Notes: generated by a model not told the origin, from the letters alone. Shown: positions 1-11,621, numbered from the stretch's first letter. The stretch is 64,000 nucleotides of DNA from Scilla litardierei (GCA_030789695.1 CM061142.1:355297486-355361485), one strand, 5' to 3'. Translations and numbers: made by a program.

Positions 1-458
1 GAAGTGTGTGCTAATTATAGTGGCATGTGCACTAAGTCATGGTAAATCTGTGTAAATTCTGAAAATATGGCATAACTTCGTCAACGAATTTCTCTGTATT
101 GCAGTCAGATTTTGATATTTGTATCCTACACAAATAGTATAGATCATGAAGTGTAGATATTCAAAATGTCTAATTTTGCACAATTTGAGTGTCTACAGCA
201 TCCAAAAGTGCAGCACCATGCAGTGGTGCAGATTCTGTCAGAATTGATATCTATCTATTATTTGGACTATTCCAACCAACTGTAGGCATAAATTTATGAA
301 GTGTGAAATATTAAAGTTGTAGTACACAAGTTAATCTTTCTAAATATAATTTTTTTCTTAATTTCTAATGCACCATAGAAACAAATATAAGCAACTAAAG
401 TATCATTTGGTCTATGTACCGAGTTGATAACATTCGAGATTATGCAGGATTATACACG
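1..458. other. No gene seen
   Basis: AT-rich DNA with no recognisable coding, RNA or terminal-repeat signal. It ends where a plastid rRNA-like fragment begins. Confidence 0.5.
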
Positions 459-515
459 AACGCCCTTCCTCGTCTCTGGGTGCCTAAGTATCCACCGTAA
501 GCCTTTCCTCGTTTG
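459..515 (-). pseudogene. rrn23: Plastid 23S rRNA 5'-end fragment
   Basis: Read on the minus strand, this stretch matches the start of plastid 23S rRNA, including AAACGAGGAAAGGCTTACGG and the CACCCAGAGACGAGG block. Only the first 55 to 60 nt are present, so it is a nuclear plastid-derived scrap and not a working rRNA gene. The recognition is from memory of the conserved 5' end. The flanking 516-590 DNA may also be organellar, but I could not place it. Confidence 0.65.
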
Positions 516-593
516 GTATCGCTCGGTCATGTCATATAGGCCCGATTCAGACATCAAATTGCACTCCCGGGAACGGATCCTGTGGAGACGGGT

Positions 594-616
594 GGGGCAT
601 GTAGCTCAGAGGATAG
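594..616 (+). pseudogene. Partial trnR-like 5' half
   Basis: The D-arm motif GTAGCTCAGAGGAT appears here and again at 807-820. This copy holds only the acceptor and D-arm portion and then diverges. It is probably a second piece of the plastid tRNA-Arg gene, rearranged about 200 bp upstream of the longer copy. Confidence 0.4.
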
Positions 617-800
617 TTCATCTTGTTTTTTCTTTTCGAAAGCATTTTCTTCTTTCCAAAAATCATCTAATCACTTGAATCTTTGTTTCGATGTCCATAA
701 ATTATACGTCCCCTCGTTGAGCTAAACCAATAACGAAAGTTTCGTAAGGGGACTCGAGCAGGCTACATGAGACAAAAGATCTTCTTTTTAAAAGAGATTC

Positions 801-858
801 GGGCCTGTAGCTCAGAGGATTAGAGCACGTGGCTATGAACCACGGTGTCGAGGGTTCG
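801..858 (+). pseudogene. trnR-ACG: Truncated plastid trnR-ACG-like gene
   Basis: Acceptor 5' strand, D arm, anticodon arm and T-arm start follow the order of plastid tRNA-Arg(ACG). The anticodon-loop triplet reads ATG where the plastid gene has ACG. The sequence stops matching after GGTTCG, so the 3' side of the T arm and the acceptor 3' strand are missing. With the 23S fragment at 459-515 this indicates an old, shuffled plastid insertion. A mitochondrial intermediate is possible. Confidence 0.6.
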
Positions 859-862
859 CAGC

Positions 863-1733
863 AAAATTGAATCAGAAAAACAGCCTATTGATTTATTAGA
901 AACATATGTAGAATGTGGTTTTAACACAACACGCCATGTACTTTCATTTTTCTTTTCTAGCAAGAAGATTAATCTAAACATTTTACTAATTATCCTACAC
1001 AAGAACTCTTACTAACACAAATCCTAAAAGTAAATCATAACTAGGATGTTAGAAAATCCTACCTTGAGTAGTCCTATAAATAAATCCTTGGCTCTTCTTC
1101 TTCTTGAAGAACTTCAAGCTTTTTTCTCCAACTCATTCTCCTTCAATTCTCTTCAAGGATTGTTGGTGAAATGAGGCTGGAGTGGTGGTCGGATTGGAGG
1201 AGGAGGAGAGGTTGGTAGAGTAGGGGGTGGGAGAGGTGGAGCAAAAGGGAGGAGAGGGACAGAGAGGTTGAAAGCTTGATTTTTTGGTTCATTTTCTTTT
1301 CTTTTCTCGAAATTTTTCTCCTTTTTATATCTCTTCCCATAGATGAATCACCCCTTAATTCCCTCTCCATAAGCCACATACCTTGGAGTTAGGTGGGAAT
1401 CATTCCCCTAATGACACCTAGTAAAGAGTTAGGTAAAAATTACTCTCTAAATGACACCTAGCAAGGTGGTGGTGGCAAGACATGACAAATTAAGAATTTA
1501 ATTTCTAAATAAATGAGAATACATGAATTAATACTCCATACCATCCTAATACATAGTATTTCATCCAAATACTTCATTTATATAATTCAAATGATGTTCA
1601 AAAATTATTTTAAAAATAATGTACTTATTTGAAAAGTATGGAAAATTCATGAAAATACCCAAAAATCTCATACGTACAAATACATCAAAAAATACTTACA
1701 TTATACTCGTATATACGGAAATGGTATATTACA
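863..1733. other. Probable old LTR-derived DNA, no gene
   Basis: No credible coding frame. A TATA-like CCTATAAATAAAT lies at about 1072-1084. On the minus strand the segment ending at 1733 begins TGTAATATACC directly beside a polypurine tract, as expected for the start of a gypsy 3' LTR. The opposite LTR boundary could not be fixed. Confidence 0.35.
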
Positions 1734-1835
1734 TTCTACCCACCTTAAAAACAAAGTCCGTCCTCAGACTTTTTAAAACTAAGGGTCTAACAGGAGGTAA
1801 ATTAGGTCTAAGTGTCTTCCCACCCATGAAATACA
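1734..1835 (-). mobile_element. Ty3/gypsy remnant: 3' end of internal region with polypurine tract
   Basis: On the minus strand the sequence passes through GAGGACGGACTTTG and AAGGTGGGTAGAA and then TGTAATATACC. This arrangement is the same as at the 3' ends of the two gypsy elements in this window, where AAGGAGGGTAGGA precedes TGTAACG. It is read as a short remnant of an older gypsy insertion. Confidence 0.45.
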
Positions 1836-2571
1836 AACAATGAATATGTATACATTATACATTCATGTATAAATGCACTATACCATAGATTATACACACA
1901 TATGTACACACATACTAGTACACCTATACATACAGACACATATATCGATACATGTGCACAATAATAAGCAGAAATATAGATACGCCCAAGGCATCAATAT
2001 ACACACCCACATTTATACACTTTCTTTACCCAATACATATGTACTTACATAAAGATTCACACAAGTATGCGTTCAAGGATATATGCTATTTAATGGATAC
2101 ACATATAGATATATGTAAATACATACACCTATATACGTAACCACATACACTCCTTATAATTATATATATCTATATACATATATGCTCACACGATATTTAA
2201 ACACACAATACTCATAAGTCATAGAGCTAGCATACTTATACATATACACACCCATAGATATACCTAGATACATCCAATTATAGACCAAGTATACATCCAT
2301 TTATAGATACATATACTACTATATACTTCGAATCCATTATGCGTACAACCTTGCTAACATATATATGTAAATAGGTATATCCAAATATTGATTTAATTAT
2401 AGTAGTTAGCCATACACCAATACTTATACACAATGATATGATGCACCATATATCCTGTGGGTAACCATACACAAATATATCACTTAAGCACACAAGTATA
2501 AACACCTACAACTATACAGACAATTATATATAATCATTCGCACACAAATATGTACACAGTATATATCACTA
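1836..2571. repeat. AT-rich TATACA/CATATA low-complexity tract, left arm
   Basis: Irregular runs of TACATA, TATACAC and CACATAT units with no coding potential. The same kind of sequence resumes at 11285-11621, so the Helitron between them was inserted into one tract. Short open frames here are composition artefacts. Confidence 0.7.
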
Positions 2572-2600
2572 CTAGTCATAACCCGTGCCCACGGGCACGG
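2572..2600 (-). other. Helitron A 3' terminus: hairpin plus CTAG
   Basis: On the minus strand a 7-bp stem (2594-2600 pairing with 2583-2589, loop 2590-2593) of CCGTGCC/GGCACGG is followed by 7 nt and then CTAG at 2575-2572. The next base on that strand is T. This is the canonical Helitron 3' end that terminates rolling-circle transfer. Confidence 0.75.
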
Positions 2601-3659
2601 TTCAGTTAAGATTTTCTCCCGTGAAATCTTTGTTCCCCAAAAAATTATTTCAGCAACTAAAATTTAAAAGAACAACAAATTAGCATAAAAATATTTAGCG
2701 ACGCATGAGCCTTCAACGCGAAACATCAAATTCGTCGCGGACGCTTTTGGCATGGAACAAAAAATTAGCGTAAAAAATGGCACGGGCGCCTTCGTTCGGC
2801 ACCCGTGCCGAACAAAAATTTTCAAAACACCCAATCTAATGAAAAATGAAGATAGATCATCACTGTAACAAAATTAATAGAGATTGTTGTACCAAAGAGA
2901 CGCTCTTCATTTAGCTAAAAGATACGGACATACATAAAACACACACACGCACATAAGTAACACACACCACACGCACAACATTTGTTGGCCATAAGAGCCT
3001 CTCCCCCTCCCCTTAAAAGTCTTAACAGATATTGGCCATGTCTTATTATTCTAAGTACCTAAGTGTAACTACATGTTAAGACTCAATTAAAACACATGAC
3101 AACTTCTTCCACTCCGTCATTTGCAGTTGCATGGATCAAGGTGCAGTTAGATCCACACTTGCATCATCCATTCTCAGCTCCAGCAGCAGCGGTCTCAGAC
3201 CCTTCAGCTTGCCTGCAATCAAATTCCGATTACCACCTATATTCGATTTTTGTTTTAAAAGAATTAAAAAAAAGTTAATTTTAATGACATAATCTGGTTG
3301 CAATAATTCCAAATATTAGAAATTAATACAAACTCTTTCTGAGGTGACACCCCAACAATCATGGTCTCGGTGGTGCTGACCCTCTCCTAAGCCAGACCCA
3401 GGTACATCTTGCACCTGCACATCAATAAAATAAAAACTAAAAACTAAAAATTGAGGACCAATTTTAGGACAAAATATGAGAACATGCCCTTTAAATTTAA
3501 TTTGCAAAATCCCATCAAAAGGCTTACATGCCAAAAGCTCAACTTAGTAAACATTAATTTTTTCAACAAAAAACTCAAACTTAAGATGACCCACTTGCCA
3601 ACACAACATGAAAGACTGATCAAATCTCATACAAGTCTTCTACCAACAAAAAACACCAA

Positions 3660-4262
3660 AATTTGAACAAAATATCAAATTTTGAAGATGACCCATTTGT
3701 CAATACCCCATGAAAATCATCCTTCGGTAAATGCGACCTGCTCAGGTCCAAACACCTAAGCATTGGCGCAAAGTTCACAATGGCGAATGCATCTCCCTTC
3801 TGGATCGAACCGCACATTGTGAGCTTGCTAAACCTTGCACAGTTGATCCCGATTTGTTTTATGAGGTTTGGGAAGCACGAAGGCTTCAGATCCATCTCAA
3901 GACGATCGAGATCCTTCCAACATCCGATGAGCCGTGGGAGGTGCTATTCATCATGGTGAACCAAGTAAGGCAGAGCAACAACTTTCAGCTGTGGACACCT
4001 GCGCAACATCGAGTATGAATTACTCACGTACCAATTGACAGCTTAAAACAATATGGAACACTGACTCATTGGATGCAAAATCTATGTCCCAAATAGCAGA
4101 AACATTATGAGGAAATATGAGCCATGAGTAGGTCCAGCTTTTAACACTCACTCCATTTCTATGTCTTTTTGTTTGTTTGGACCTGAGCAGGTCGCATTTG
4201 CCGAAGGATGATTTTCATGGGGTATTAACAAATAGGTCATCTTCAAAGTTTGATATAATCTT
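3660..4262. repeat. Inverted duplication of the F-box fragment's end
   Basis: About 85 bp at 3660-3745 recurs inverted at 4178-4262. The shared part includes GACCTGAGCAGGTCGCATTT and the neighbouring GATGATTTTCATGGGGTATT. The arms are separated by about 430 bp and differ at only a few positions. A transcript through both arms could fold into a long hairpin. Confidence 0.7.
3700..4015 (-). pseudogene. Captured F-box/LRR protein gene fragment
   Basis: A minus-strand reading frame with at least one stop gives leucine-rich segments including LVHHDE, CWKDLDRLEMDLKPSCFP, FSKLTMCGSI and APMLRCLDLSRSHLPKDDF. This resembles the LRR-like region of plant F-box proteins of the At3g48880 type, which act as substrate receptors in SCF ubiquitin ligases. 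No F-box domain is present and the frame ends in unrelated sequence, so it is a captured piece. Its last 85 bp recur inverted at 4178-4262. The family call is from remembered motifs. Confidence 0.55.
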
Positions 4263-4366
4263 TTAACATACTGATAAACATAGCAATTATGAGGATGTAT
4301 CTTTGGGACAAAATATGAATTAAGTACTTTAATTTTTGGTTGATACTAATAAACATCCCAAGATTA

Positions 4367-4402
4367 CATACTGATAAACATATTGGGATGTTTATCAGTA
4401 TG
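4367..4402. repeat. Perfect 15-bp hairpin, partly repeated downstream
   Basis: CATACTGATAAACAT and its exact reverse complement flank a 6-nt loop. A looser copy follows at about 4456-4500, and single arms occur at 4269 and 4580. This looks like a small foldback repeat or MITE remnant within Helitron A. Confidence 0.6.
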
Positions 4403-5006
4403 CAATTATCAGGATGTCTCTTATTTTGGGCTCGGGGTTTTGGGTGAATATATACATACTGATAAAAAATTTGGGATGGTTATCAGTATGCAATTATTAG
4501 GATGTAATCTTTGGGACAAAATATCAATTAAGTACTTCTATTTGGGACAAAACCCAAAGATTCCACATCTCCATCTTTTAACATACTGATAAACATAGCA
4601 CTAACTTGAACATAAAGACATAGAAATGACTATAGCAACTATAGGTACTGAAAAGAATCACAAAAATGCAAGTTTACATCCTTTAACATACTGATTTGAT
4701 CAAATGTTTAGATGAAACTGAAATATTTGAAATATCAAAAGGTTACATTTGAGTATTATACTTTGGATATCACCTGCATTGAGTATTTTTACTATTTTAG
4801 TGTATAATTATCATAACCTCTGGAGCCTTCTAGGACATATATTCACAAAAACAATAGCAATACTAAGTGACTTTTGATGTTAATGACTTTTAATGTTCAA
4901 ATAAAAAACATCAAAAATATCCTGGAACATGAATCAATTACACAAAAACCTGTCTAAAATTTATACATCCTACAAAAAAATAAATTCACCTTGCTGAATT
5001 CAGAAA

Positions 5007-5250
5007 AATCTCACCTTGATGAACTACCTCCTCAAGTGGGCATATGACTGAAATCCCTTCAGTGACTGAGTTTATACATGCTTTAGAAAAAATTCACACA
5101 TACATCTTTGTAAATCCCTTCAAATAATTTATACCACCTACATAAATCTTTCTTAAAATTTATACAGCCTGCATAAAAAAATCTCACCTTGGTGAACTGC
5201 AAACTCAAGGGGGCACTTGGCTGAAATCCCTACAATGACTCGATTCGAAG
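5007..5250. repeat. Two direct copies of a 65-bp segment
   Basis: A segment beginning ATCTCACCTTG and including TGAAATCCCT occurs at about 5007-5070 and again at about 5180-5245 with several differences. No function is apparent. Confidence 0.5.
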
Positions 5251-8185
5251 AGAAAGAAGCAGCAGATGAAGAAAAATGGAAAGAGAACAGAATGAACGCT
5301 TTAAAAAAATTCTTCATTTACCTGGTCACATCTCATCCATCCAGTGATTCTCTCCTTTGTTTCTTTTCAATACACATCCAAAACCAACGCACATGGACAC
5401 ACCCACGATCTCGGCACCGGCACACTTGTCAGTGAGGCAGATCATGAAGCAACCGACGACCTCATCAAAAAGAAGAAGAAAGTGTTTAATTACAGAAACA
5501 CCATGAAACTGTTCAGTCACAGAGCATGTAAATGAAACTGTTAAGCATTAAAAGGGAGGAAAAAAAGATGTGTGGATAAAGCATATCATTCAGCAACAAA
5601 ACTGCTTTTTTATGATTTACATGCTAAGAACATATCATTCAACAACAAAACTAAAATGAAACTGTTAAGCATAATAAAGGGAGGGAAAAAAGAAGAAAAA
5701 AACCATAAAGCACCATCTTCATCTTCATGGTGGAGGAGAGAGAGCTCTGCCTTGAAATTCGTCAGCTAGTTCAAAAGACAATTGAGTTATTTGCTTTCTT
5801 CTTGGCATTATAACCAAGCTGTTGCTGCTGAATCTTTAATCTCCAATTTTTTTACAGAGAGTGTGTGAAGAAAGGATGCGACTTTGGTATATGAAAGAAT
5901 TTGTTCTTGTGTATTTCTTTTAACAGATTATCCCCATATCAGTGACTTTGAAGCATGCTTATTGGTGGAAGTTAAAATGCTCTATTAATTATTTCATTAT
6001 CTCTTCCAGTCACCTGGCAATTGACTTCATCTGTCTGACTGCATTTTGGCTTAATCTGATATTATCTTGCTTGGCTTAGGTTTAAATTGACTTTTTTGGA
6101 TCCAAAGTATTGATCATATGCATACATCATTATTTTTGTCGATTGAGGTCTTCTTATCATTTTGTTATTCCTCATATTTCTAAATAATTTTGGGTTAAGA
6201 CATACGATGTAGATATTTATTGTTGGGAAAAATGAAATTATTAGTGCATATCAAGTACTTATTGTTTCTTTCCTCTAATTTCTTACTGAAAATGCAGTGA
6301 CTGACAGATTATTGACACATGATCTGAGATATGTAGCCATGGGAGACATATTGCATAAGAATTGAATACTAATAAATTATAACAATATTTAGATGTTAAG
6401 TACTGATCATTTCTTTGCTATTCAATAACTTTGTTCAAATAACTGCCTTCATTTTGATGTGCAGGACAATACTTAGTCTAAATAGACTTCACTGTACTTT
6501 AGTCCATTTCTTAAACAGTGAGTAGGTGCCAGTTGGATGGTCTCCTATGGATCATTAGCAAGTCCTGTTGTTTTTCTTTTTAGTTATTTTATGAGCATAC
6601 AACCTGCCAATTTCAATGGCCTCTCAAGAGCAGACATGCCAACCTTAGAGAAAAAACATAAATAAAATATTGAAGTAGCAGTCATCACAATATATCATTA
6701 TTTTTCTCATAGAGTCAATGCAAGTGATGACACACATGTTATTTAGCAGATTTTCTCACTTTTATATATATGTAGCTGACTGGAATATATTCTTATTATA
6801 GTGTTGCAATCATGTTTGTTAGGACTAAAGATTACATGACAATGGAGCTCTATCTCATCAACCTCAACCCCCTCTGCATATTTTATGCATATCATCATCC
6901 ATCAAGTAGGTGCTAAAATAGACTCTTCTAAGATTCACTTCTTATTAAAATGCTGAATTTATACAAAAAATTGGGATTTTGATTTGTACTGTTGAATGTT
7001 TACACATTTGTCGACTATCTGTTTTTCGTCAAATTTTGATGCTTTCATTCATGCACAAGCAAGGTAGGTGTATCTACAAATGAGGAAGCATACTGTATAT
7101 TAATGTAAAAGAAGGCAAATTGGAGGAAAAAAATAAAATGAAAGAATTTGAGGACAAAAAACGCTGGTGTCAAGAGTTAACAGGGTCATAATCAAAGGAG
7201 AAGTAAGGATCTTTCAATAAACAGTTAACGGGGTCATAATCAAAGGACAATATACTGTATATCCTCCAATTTCTCTTCATGATTAACCACTAACAATTTT
7301 CTAAACTATTTGTAAAAGAAGGCAAATTTGATAAAGCATCTTACAGATTCATCTTTTACATGTCCTTCATAAAATTGGACTCGGCAGGATGCCATATAAA
7401 AACCAAAATATAATTTTCAAGTGTATGTAAACCTATATAAAAACCAAAATTCACGCACATATGGCCAATCTTCTATAACCCAAAAACATTGGTACAAAAT
7501 TTTAATTTCATTCGACCGAGATAACACTTTACGCAGGACGCAATACATCAAAACCGTCCTGATTAATCATAGTATTCCAAGAGATCTTGGTTTATTGTAC
7601 AGAATAAAATATTAAGTTTGTAGATGACGGCGAAAAAAGTAACCAATAAAAATATTATAACGTATCTCGTAACATAGAAACATGTACACCATACCATTTT
7701 CTGTTCTCTGCTTGAAGAAGAAGAATAATAGCCTGGGAATAGAGACGTGCTCATGTTCAAACTATAATTGGGTGATCAAAATGACAGAAAAAGATACGAT
7801 GACCATGTCAAATTCACGGAGATGGCGCAAGCCAACCTCTTTCTGAACAATCAACATACGCTTAGAAAGTTCGACTACACCTCATGATGCCTGCGCTGAA
7901 ATATACACAGTGAAATGAGAGCATCAACGATCTCAATGCCACACTATTGAGCAGTCCTTGTCAATTACTGGTATAATTAGATTGAACCAACCAGGATTTG
8001 CACCTGAAAACAATCGAACACCTGAAATAACAAATATCCAAGAAATTCAGAGGACTGGGACTACAACTATAGTTCTATGAATAGTAAATATCCTAATTCT
8101 AGACTTTAATCAGAATCTGATATTAAAAATATTAGACTAAGAATTTCCAGAACTGAAACTTTCTAAAATTTCAGAAATCTAGACA
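5251..8185. other. Helitron A filler, no gene recognised
   Basis: Mostly AT-rich, intron-like DNA. A short repeat containing GGGTCATAATCAAAGGA occurs twice near 7185 and 7230. Minus- and plus-strand frames of about 60 codons exist, but none shows a recognisable domain. Confidence 0.4.
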
Positions 8186-8598
8186 ATAAATGATTATCCG
8201 TTCGACGATGCTCCAAGGGTAAGTGGCACACCCTCGCTTGGCTCGGATCTTGCAAGGCACCGAATCGTGAAACTGCAAGAACTTCTCGATGGCCGCCATC
8301 TTCGTCGAGTTCTTCGGCAGGCTGAACTGGTGGCTCAGCCCATTTCACGCCTCTCCTCTGTTCTGTAAAAACCCATGAGCAAAAGAAATGAAAATATTTC
8401 TCCAAAAGCATAGCATCACTGGATAGATTTAATTTGGGCTTATTGGTACCTGATGATTTAATTTGGGGTTGTTGTCGGATAGCATGGGAGATTCTTCCCA
8501 TGAGGTCATCGGAGTATCGTCGCCGCCATCGCCAATAGATTCATTCTCAATCTCCGAGATCCGAGACATGTCCCTACTCCACCAGCTTTGTTCCCATT
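8186..8598 (-). pseudogene. Captured bHLH transcription factor fragment (bHLH130/122-like)
   Basis: Upstream exon about 8598-8450 reads DMSRISEIENESIGDG and so on. A GT-AG intron of 87 bp follows (8449-8363). The next exon reads FSLPKNSTKMAAIEKFLQF, VPCKIRAKRGCATYP and SIVERI. This is the conserved segment just before and into the basic region of the plant bHLH130/FBH-type family, which bind E-box DNA in the nucleus. The fragment stops before the rest of the basic region and helix-loop-helix. A stop codon sits early in the second exon, so it cannot encode a factor. Confidence 0.75.
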
Positions 8599-8769
8599 TC
8601 TAAATCCAGCAATCCCCCGCATAACCCCATATCCTACCAAAAATAGCAAACACCATCACTATAAACAAAAAATTTCAGTCCCCTGATGCTGTTGGGGACA
8701 GAAATAGACAAATATATCTGCTAGGGACAAAAACAACAACATCATACCATCAGATGCATGTAGATGATG

Positions 8770-9060
8770 ATGTACCTCCAGTATCCAATCTTCTCCGAGA
8801 GGTACGTCGCATAGAAAATGAACTTTGTCTTGAAGAATGTGTACATCCTAGCCTTCGTCAGGAACCCCAAATCCAATGCCAGGTTGAAATCAGACAGGCC
8901 CTTGTTTAGAAACCTTCAAATTTAATATAACGATAAGCATTTCCATCATGATTCATAGAAGATAAGGGTGTGGGTTGAAAGAGTTTCGGTTAAATACATA
9001 CCCTGCATGCCTGGCTTCATCCTTTGACATGAGGGAAAAGATCTCGGCCACCATATGATT
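8770..9060 (-). pseudogene. CRD1: Captured CRD1 fragment, internal exons
   Basis: Minus-strand exon about 9055-8990 encodes VAEIFSLMSKDEARHAG. After a short intron, exon 8917-8770 encodes [20 protein letters not shown] and [18 protein letters not shown]. This is magnesium-protoporphyrin IX monomethyl ester cyclase (CRD1/CHL27), the chloroplast di-iron enzyme that closes the isocyclic ring of chlorophyll. DEARH carries part of a di-iron ligand motif. Only a small part of the roughly 400-residue enzyme is here. Another piece lies at 10863-11060, separated by the X8 fragment, so the locus is rearranged. Confidence 0.85.
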
Positions 9061-10339
9061 GGTTTTCTGCCATGTAACACAATTGTTTTTGTCATAAAAG
9101 GGTGCAAGACTGATACCTCATGCTTGAGGTTACCGCAAGAAAATTCTAATGCCTACAGCAGCGAGTACAGAGATGAATCATGCATCTATTCCCTAACACC
9201 AGCTTCTGAACAACATATACATGTAATCGCTTGGATGTGTTCTTTCACAATCGTTGTGTCAAGTATAAAATTTGTTTGCATTCGAAAAGTATCCTTTACT
9301 TGAAAACGTGAAAAGGCATTGTCGTCTTACAGCAGCAAGAGCATTTTGAGGAACAAAAAATTAGAATGAAATCAAGTGTGCTTCCTTCAGGTTCATAGGC
9401 CCCCAAGGAAGTACCCGCATAAGAGTAAGGATTCAGCTTGAAAATACAGCATCTCCATTGGTCTGCATTTGCAGCCTGAGAACCATCGAAAGAGACCGTC
9501 CTTGGCAAGAAATACAGTGCGGGATATACCACACCGTAAACCTCAAGAGGGCTCCAAAATGCTTCACGTACTATGATTAGATAAATGCATATTCAACTAT
9601 TTTCACCAAATAGAATTACAATAACTTCCTATCCAGTAACTTCCTTTCCAGTGCGCGAGTCGCAACAACAGAAAAGACTCGATAAAATACTCTCGCTCAC
9701 TCCATCTCTTTATTGATTTCTTGATGAAAGAAATCTAAATCCTTTTCTCAAAGAATCATCTGTATGGGCACGACTCCTTTAGATAACCCCTTCCATTAAG
9801 GTAGCTATATGAAGTAGTTATTGTATCCACACAAACTTACCCTATGAAATTATGGATCATATTATTTCATCTGTTATGTCACACTGAACATTAAGTCACA
9901 CATGAGAAATCTTGCATAACTCCCTACAAAATGCCTTATGTTCATGTTATCTAACTATTTATTTTCGAACTAAAATGAAGGTATATACTTGGGAGTAATT
10001 ATGTTGTGCTAATGTCACAACAATTTCCCTTTCACACGAGGAATCATAGGAAGCTTAAACATGCTCCCTTTACTCTCACAACCATGGCAAGATCAACTCA
10101 GCTATAGTGCAAAATTCAATCAAGATATGTGATATCATCCTACATTACTATCATGGTGGATGAATCGACACACAATGTGAAAAAAAATCCGATAAGACAC
10201 TCTGGATTTTGGAAGTAATTTTACTGCAGTGTTGAGCAATCTATAAGCAAAGCATACTTGGATCAGATACATACTTGGATTACATCAAGGAAGGGGGAAA
10301 AATAACAAAGCTAACATTATGATAGAAAGATACATACTT
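9061..10339. other. Helitron A interior, no gene recognised
   Basis: A 78-codon minus-strand frame at 9296-9532 containing PYSYAGTSLGAYEPEGS has a coding-like composition. It may be a further captured exon, but I do not recognise the family. The rest looks non-coding. Confidence 0.35.
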
Positions 10340-10860
10340 GGATCAGAGGTAATAAGAATGGCAGTCCCATCGAAGTTGCAGAAACCTCCACTCGCTTAGT
10401 CTTCTACCAGTAGTTATTGAAAGCATGTGAAGCATGAGCCACCAAATTATTAGGATTAAAAAGTTCCCATTGGGCCTAATCTCCTCACACTCAGCTCTGC
10501 CATCCCCACAAGCAAAATCTATGCCCTCCTGAAGCTGATCAACTGGCACCGTCTACTTCACGATGCACCAGAGCCCAACCTTCTCACCCTCTCCTGTCGC
10601 CGGAGCAGGACCAGATAACGGCGGCATGCAAAATGGCCATGGTGATTCCGCTGACACGTCCGACGGGCTCGCTGGGACCAATACAGGGGTAGCTTCGGGA
10701 GCAAACGTGAAGGAAGAGCCCGTGACTGGCGCAAATTATGGAGAAGGTGGTGGGCTTGAGCTCAAAGATGACAGCTTTCTCACCGTCCTAATGTCTCTAA
10801 GCCTGGAAAATCCCAAACTTTTCAAAAACTCTCGATGAGCAGAGACCCTCGACTGATAAT
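10340..10860 (-). pseudogene. Captured X8-domain (callose-binding type) gene fragment
   Basis: A minus-strand frame gives a Pro/Ser-rich stretch followed by LWCIVK, a stop, then VDQLQEGIDFACGDGRAECE and EEIRPNGN. After a +1 shift come NLVAHASHAFNNYW, another stop and KTKRV. This is the X8 carbohydrate-binding domain of GPI-anchored plasmodesmata callose-binding or glucanase-associated proteins. Two stops and at least two frameshifts break it. No signal peptide or GPI signal is visible. Confidence 0.75.
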
Positions 10861-10862
10861 CC

Positions 10863-11060
10863 AAGAACTCGACGAAGATCTGGCGTAGAGGCCCTTGCAT
10901 CTTGTTGGCGGCCTCCTTGAACTCGGGGCTGCGGACGAAGTGGGCCTGGTTGTAGTCGGTCTTGAACTCACCGAGAAGCGCATCGAACTCCGACTGGTTC
11001 CGGTTCTTATTGATCTCCTTGTTGAACGGCATCTCCATTTCCATTCCATTTAAATCCACA
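10863..11060 (-). pseudogene. CRD1: Captured CRD1 fragment, N-terminal part
   Basis: The minus-strand frame contains NKEINKNRNQSEFDALLGEF, KTDYNQAHFVRSPEFKEAAN and KMQGPLRQIFVEFL, the conserved N-terminal region of the Mg-protoporphyrin IX monomethyl ester cyclase. Third positions are GC-rich. After VEFL the frame runs without a stop into the X8 gene fragment, giving a 139-codon chimeric frame (11155-10736). The acceptor segment that normally continues with ERS is absent. Confidence 0.85.
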
Positions 11061-11284
11061 GAGAGAGAGAGAGAGCCCATCGGCTGAGTGCACATAAATT
11101 TTGGGCGGCTGAGTCTTTCATCCCCAAAACTTTTGATTTCAAATGCAAATTTCAAATTTCAAAAGATCCCACCTAATTGTTTCCCCCCAAATTTAAAAGT
11201 TTGTCCTAGTCAGCGTATATGTTTGTCCTAGTCAGCTTGTCCTACTGGGACAAAATTCAAAATCTTCGTGTTTTATAGAATAGA

Positions 11285-11621
11285 TAGTAAATAGTCATGT
11301 TAGGATATATGTATAGTATATCAACATTTCAGTACACATTCACTTTATATATGCAAGGATACATACATATGTATTCACATCCAATATTTACTTACGTAGT
11401 TCTATATTTAACCACATATATACCTGCACAAGTATACTTACATACAAGCAACCAATTATTCACACACACATATATATCACGTAGAATATATTCAATGCAG
11501 TATATATATATATATATATACATACAACAATATACGTATACTACATCACATGAATTATATCAATACAATTTATATATACACACGCACACACGCACATACG
11601 CATATGTGTACACAAGACATA
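11285..11621. repeat. AT-rich TATACA low-complexity tract, right arm
   Basis: Continuation of the tract at 1836-2571 beyond Helitron A, with an (AT)n run near 11503-11520. The next Helitron starts at its right edge. Confidence 0.7.

Larger units (their letters stand above)
2572..11284 (-). mobile_element. Gene-capturing Helitron (Helitron A), non-autonomous
   Basis: On the minus strand the element starts TCTATTCTATAAAACACGAA at 11284 and ends CTAG at 2572, after a GC-rich hairpin and a 7-nt spacer. The flanks are A at 2571 and T at 11285, the A|T insertion site typical of Helitrons, and there is no target duplication. Both outer flanks are the same low-complexity tract. No Rep/helicase gene is visible, so it is non-autonomous. 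Inside, in the element's own sense orientation, lie fragments of an X8-domain gene, CRD1, a bHLH gene and an F-box/LRR gene, some with introns. Multi-gene capture with introns is characteristic of plant Helitrons. Helitron B at 11622-12182 shares both termini, which independently supports these boundaries. Confidence 0.75.

Noticed and set aside
801..858. Functional nuclear tRNA gene
   Set aside because: The 3' half of the T arm and the acceptor strand are missing and the anticodon differs from the plastid gene.
8770..11060. Working CRD1 gene
   Set aside because: Only three short parts are present, the X8 fragment interrupts them, and most exons are missing.
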